Below are positions 61,128 through 64,000 of a stretch of 64,000 bases of DNA, in pieces. A model generated the notes under the pieces. The model was not told where the DNA came from and did not search any database. It worked only from the letters and a program-made list of their open reading frames with translations. The position numbers and the translations under genes were made by a program. Source of the DNA: Acidobacteriota bacterium (GTDB taxonomy: Bacteria > Acidobacteriota > Vicinamibacteria > Vicinamibacterales > JAKQTR01); contig JAKQTR010000024.1 of the NCBI GenBank assembly GCA_029562975.1, positions 1 through 64,000 of the forward strand. The letters run 5' to 3'. Within the stretch, counting starts at the first letter, position 1; every line of letters starts with the position of its first letter.

Positions 61128-63059
61128 ATGACGATGCTCGACCGCATGCGGCGGCACAAGGGCTGGCTCAAGTGGAGCCTCGCCCTGGTCGTCGTCGCGT
61201 TCATCATTCTCTATATCCCGGACTTCCTGCAGAAACAGGACCCGGCCCAGACCGGCGCCCTGCCGCACGACCAGGTGGCGCAGGTGAACGGCCGGGGCAT
61301 CAGCGTCCTCGACTTCCGGACGGCGTACCAGCGGCAGCTCTCGGCCTATCGGCAGGCGTACGGATCGAGCATCAGCGAACAGATGCTGAAGCAGCTGGGC
61401 TTCGAGCAGCAGGTGCTGCAGCAGCTCGTCAACGAGCAGGCCATGCTTGCCGAGGCCGCGCGGCTGGGCATGAGCGTCGCCGACGCCGAGGTGCGGCAGC
61501 GGATCCTGGCGATGCCGCAGCTGCAGCTGAACGGGCAGTTCGTGGGCGAGGCGCAGTACCAGGCGATCCTGGCGCGTTCGTCGCCGCCGACGACGCCGGC
61601 CGAGTTCGAGGCGAGACTGCGCCGCGACCTTCTCGTGGAGAAGCTCCAGGCGCTGGTGACCGACTGGGTGGCCGTGACCGATTCGGAAGCCGACGCCGAG
61701 TTCACCCGGCGCAACGAGAAAGTGAAAGTCCAGCTCGTGCACGTCGCCGCAGCGGCGTACCTCGGGCAGGCCAGCGCCACCGATGCCGAGGTGGCGGCCT
61801 ACTACGAGGCCCACAAGCAGGACTACGAGGTGGGCGAGCGCCGGAAGGTCCGCTACGTCCTCGTGGACACCGAGGCCCTGCGCACGGGCATCGTGGTGCC
61901 CTCGCGGGAGCTGGAGCGGTACTACAACGACAACCTCGATCTGTTCTCGACGCCCGAACAGGTGCGCGCGAGCCACATCCTCTTCAAGATCGACGGCAAG
62001 ACCGAGGCGGACGTGCGCGCCTCAGCCGAGAAGGTGCTGGCGGAGGCCAGGGCCGGCAAGGATTTCGCCGCGCTGGCGAAGCAGTACTCCGAAGATGAGG
62101 CGACGGCGGCGCTCGGCGGCGACCTGGACTACTTCGGCCGCGGCCGGATGACGCCGGCCTTCGAGGAGGCGGCGTTCGGCGCCGAACAGCCGGGCCTGCT
62201 GCCCGATCTGGTCAGGTCGCCGTTCGGGTTCCACATCATCAAGGTCGTGGACAAGAAGGCCGGCACGACGCGCAGCTTCGACGAGGTGAGGCCGCAGATC
62301 CTGGACCAGCTCACGGGCGAGCGCGCCCAGCGCCAGGCGGAGCGGAAGGCCGAGGACCTGGCGAAGGCCATCGTCCAGCCCGGCGACATGGACAAGGCCG
62401 CCGCCGGCCGGGGCCTGAAGGTCGAGGAAACCGGCTTCTTCACGGCGAACGAGCCGATCCTGGCGTTCGGCGCGTCCCAGCAGGTCTCGAACTCGCTCTT
62501 CGCCCTCGCGGATGGCGCGGTCAGCACCGCGCTGCCCGTCGGCCGGGGCTTCATCGTTGCGGTCGTGTCCGGCAAGCTGGCCGCGTCGATACCCCCGCTG
62601 GACGAGGTGAAAGACAGGGTCCGCAACGACGTGCTGCGCCAGAAGGCCGGCGCGCTGGCGGCGGACAAAATGCGGTCCGCGGAGGCCGCCATCAAGGCAG
62701 CCGCCGATTTCGCCGCGGCCGCGAAGAAAGCCGGGTTCGAGGCGAAAACCAGCGAACTGGTGGCCCGCGGAGCGGCGCTGCCGGACGTGGGCGTGAACGC
62801 CGCCGTCGAGCGCGCGGCCTTCAGCCTGCCGGCCGGCGCCACAAGCGACACGATCGCGGGGCCCGACGGCGCCACGATCGTCAAGGTCCTCGAACGTAAG
62901 GGGGTCGCGCCGGCGGAGGTCGCCGCGTCGCGCGAGTCGGTCCGCCAGGAGCTCATCGATGCCCGGCGCTCCGAGTTCTTCTCCGCCTACATGACGAAGG
63001 CCCGGCAGCGCATGAAGATCGAGTACAACCGGAGAGTCATCGATCAGATCATCGGCTAG
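61128..63059 (+). CDS. ppiD: PpiD-type membrane-anchored peptidyl-prolyl isomerase
   Basis: A 643-residue periplasmic foldase: N-terminal anchor (LKWSLALVVVAFIILYIPDF), SurA-like N-domain (RGISVLDFRTAYQRQL), one parvulin domain at about 280-380 (VRASHILFKIDGKTEADV, LAKQYSEDEATAALGGDLDYFGRG, RSPFGFHIIKVVDKK), and a second, degenerate rotamase-like domain near 430-560. The size and layout match PpiD. The -10 TAGACT near 61090 and GGAG at about 61110 precede it. Convergent with sppA. Confidence 0.92.
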   Translation: MTMLDRMRRHKGWLKWSLALVVVAFIILYIPDFLQKQDPAQTGALPHDQVAQVNGRGISVLDFRTAYQRQLSAYRQAYGSSISEQMLKQLGFEQQVLQQLVNEQAMLAEAARLGMSVADAEVRQRILAMPQLQLNGQFVGEAQYQAILARSSPPTTPAEFEARLRRDLLVEKLQALVTDWVAVTDSEADAEFTRRNEKVKVQLVHVAAAAYLGQASATDAEVAAYYEAHKQDYEVGERRKVRYVLVDTEALRTGIVVPSRELERYYNDNLDLFSTPEQVRASHILFKIDGKTEADVRASAEKVLAEARAGKDFAALAKQYSEDEATAALGGDLDYFGRGRMTPAFEEAAFGAEQPGLLPDLVRSPFGFHIIKVVDKKAGTTRSFDEVRPQILDQLTGERAQRQAERKAEDLAKAIVQPGDMDKAAAGRGLKVEETGFFTANEPILAFGASQQVSNSLFALADGAVSTALPVGRGFIVAVVSGKLAASIPPLDEVKDRVRNDVLRQKAGALAADKMRSAEAAIKAAADFAAAAKKAGFEAKTSELVARGAALPDVGVNAAVERAAFSLPAGATSDTIAGPDGATIVKVLERKGVAPAEVAASRESVRQELIDARRSEFFSAYMTKARQRMKIEYNRRVIDQIIG

Positions 63060-63080
63060 GGCGAGGGGTTTGGCGCCAGC

Positions 63081-63136
63081 GGGCCCGGGACGAGGGGCCT
63101 GGGCCTGGGCACACGGGCTGGAGCCTGGAGGGCCGG
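63081..63136. repeat. Possible degenerate heptad array
   Basis: GGGCCCG, GGACGAG, GGGCCTG, GGCCTGG, GCACACG, GGCTGGA, GCCTGGA, GGGCCGG in a G-rich convergent gap. Period seven can be drawn, but unit identity is poor and composition bias could explain it. Confidence 0.3.
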
Positions 63137-63155
63137 CTGCCGACGCCCGGCTCCG

Positions 63156-64000
63156 TTACCTGACCCACCCCATCGGCATGAGCGCCAGCGGCTCGCCGCG
63201 GCGGAAGAGGCGGAACGGCGCCGACAGGGCCCCGGCCGCCTGGCGTTCGCGCGGCCCCAGCAGCGCCGAGACGTCCGCGCGAAGGCCGGCGCCGGCGATG
63301 GCGGACATCAGCACGTCATAGAAGCCGCGCCGGGGCGGATAGGTGACGAGAACCACCGGCTCCGATGCCGGGATCTTCGCGCGCTCCTTCGCGAGGGCGA
63401 TTGCGCGGTCGAGTCCGCCGAGCGCGTCCACGAGGCCGATCGCCTTGGCCTGTCTCCCGGTCCACACGCGGCCCTGCGCGACGGCGTCCACGGCGTCCGG
63501 CTTCATGTCGCGCGCCGCGGCGACTTTCTCGACGAACTGCTCGTAGAACGCCCGCAGCTGCCCGTTCAGCTTCGCGCGCTCGGCTTCGCTGAACGGCCGG
63601 ACGGGAGAGCCCATGTCGGCGTACGCGCCGATGCTGAGGCTCTCGATGTTCATCCCAAGCTTCTCGTAGGTGCCGCCAGCCACGATCTTCCCGCCGTAGA
63701 TGCCAATCGACCCCGTGAGCGTGCCGGGCTCGGCCACGATGTCCGGCGCGGCGACGGCGATATAGTAGCCGCCGGACGCCGCCAGATCCGACATCGAGGC
63801 CACGAGCGGCCGCGCGCCGGGGCCGGAGTTGAAGAGGCTCAGCTCGCGCCAGATGACGTCTGACGCGATGGTCGATCCGCCCGGGCTGTCGATGCGCAGC
63901 ACGACGGCCTTGATCGACCGATCGCGGCGGGCCTTGCGGATGTACTCGACGATCGTGTCGGAGCCCAGGACCGCGCCGTTCAGCGGATCGATCCCGCTGC
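63156..64000 (-). CDS. sppA: Signal peptide peptidase SppA, partial (N-terminus beyond the window)
   Basis: 281 codons of the C-terminal part of an S49 protease. [19 protein letters not shown] and the nucleophile block [31 protein letters not shown] are clear, the Ser being in AASGGYY; the general-base Lys would be in the N-terminal half outside the window in the two-domain form, or in the same domain for the short form. The end ([14 protein letters not shown] onward) is variable. SppA digests leftover signal peptides in the membrane. The frame is open to the edge. Confidence 0.93.
   Translation of the reverse strand, partial: SGIDPLNGAVLGSDTIVEYIRKARRDRSIKAVVLRIDSPGGSTIASDVIWRELSLFNSGPGARPLVASMSDLAASGGYYIAVAAPDIVAEPGTLTGSIGIYGGKIVAGGTYEKLGMNIESLSIGAYADMGSPVRPFSEAERAKLNGQLRAFYEQFVEKVAAARDMKPDAVDAVAQGRVWTGRQAKAIGLVDALGGLDRAIALAKERAKIPASEPVVLVTYPPRRGFYDVLMSAIAGAGLRADVSALLGPRERQAAGALSAPFRLFRRGEPLALMPMGWVR

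Overview
The window reads as a chromosomal segment of a diderm, rod-shaped bacterium with very high G+C. LpxB (lipid A), a Tat-exported enzyme, lipoproteins, EnvC, PpiD and SppA point to an outer membrane. The high G+C, the gene mix (TlyA next to a prenyl synthase, a large membrane-fused spermidine synthase, AmmeMemoRadiSam A/B proteins, IDH/LeuCD-like catabolic genes) and dispersed 7-bp intergenic repeats would suit an Acidobacteriota (Vicinamibacteria-like) genome. That placement is inference; no rRNA gene is present. Coding is dense, with many ATGA/GTGA/TGATG overlaps.

Layout. 1-1055: edge of an IS256-type insertion sequence and a coiled-coil/HTH protein. 1198-5539: exported dipeptide epimerase, a lipoprotein, membrane and secreted proteins of unknown role, and a small rearranged zone with a 234-bp direct repeat, a DinB remnant and a duplicated gene tail. 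5586-12847: metG, an FmdB-like zinc ribbon, a broken-frame metallopeptidase, queG and acnA. 12920-16805 (minus): lpxB, a motif-less M16 fragment, a KHE1-like protein, AMMECR1 and Memo. 16829-18585: gatC-gatA. 18574-20183 (minus): small membrane proteins, rpoZ and hsp20 with a clear sigma70 promoter. 20544-25641: a five-gene cluster (IDH-like dehydrogenase, HMG-CoA-lyase-like enzyme, class III CoA-transferase, LeuC/LeuD-type hydro-lyase) that looks like an uncharacterised carboxylic-acid pathway. 25713-34103: second hsp20, ymdB-xseA-xseB-ispA-tlyA, a fused spermidine synthase and nadK. 34174-35699 (minus): ruvX-mltG. 35865-40290: an alkaline-phosphatase-superfamily lipoprotein, an EnvC-like LytM protein and a catalytically dead S41 protease homologue, translationally coupled. 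40396-45365: HU, tRNA-Val, thrS-infC-rpmI-rplT, zapB-like, zapA and a 6S RNA. 45366-48952: rny, thiL, DUF2062 and 3D-domain genes. 48969-57014 (minus): rng, rodA, mrdA, mreD, mreC, mreB and a GGDEF gene. 57218-61046: a pentose operon (FucI-type isomerase, ribulokinase, ribulose-phosphate epimerase). 61128-64000: ppiD and a partial sppA.

Functionally the window joins information processing (metG, gatCA, thrS, infC, rpmI, rplT, rpoZ, 6S RNA, RNases Y and G), cell shape and division (mre/rod genes, mltG, envC-like, zapA) and two catabolic operons. The most interesting items are the 20.5-25.6 kb cluster, the S41 pseudoprotease paired with a degenerate LytM protein, the heptad repeat family (one array of which encodes the RuvX C-terminus and supplies the mltG start), the 6S RNA next to zapA, and the rearranged DinB/tail-duplication locus.
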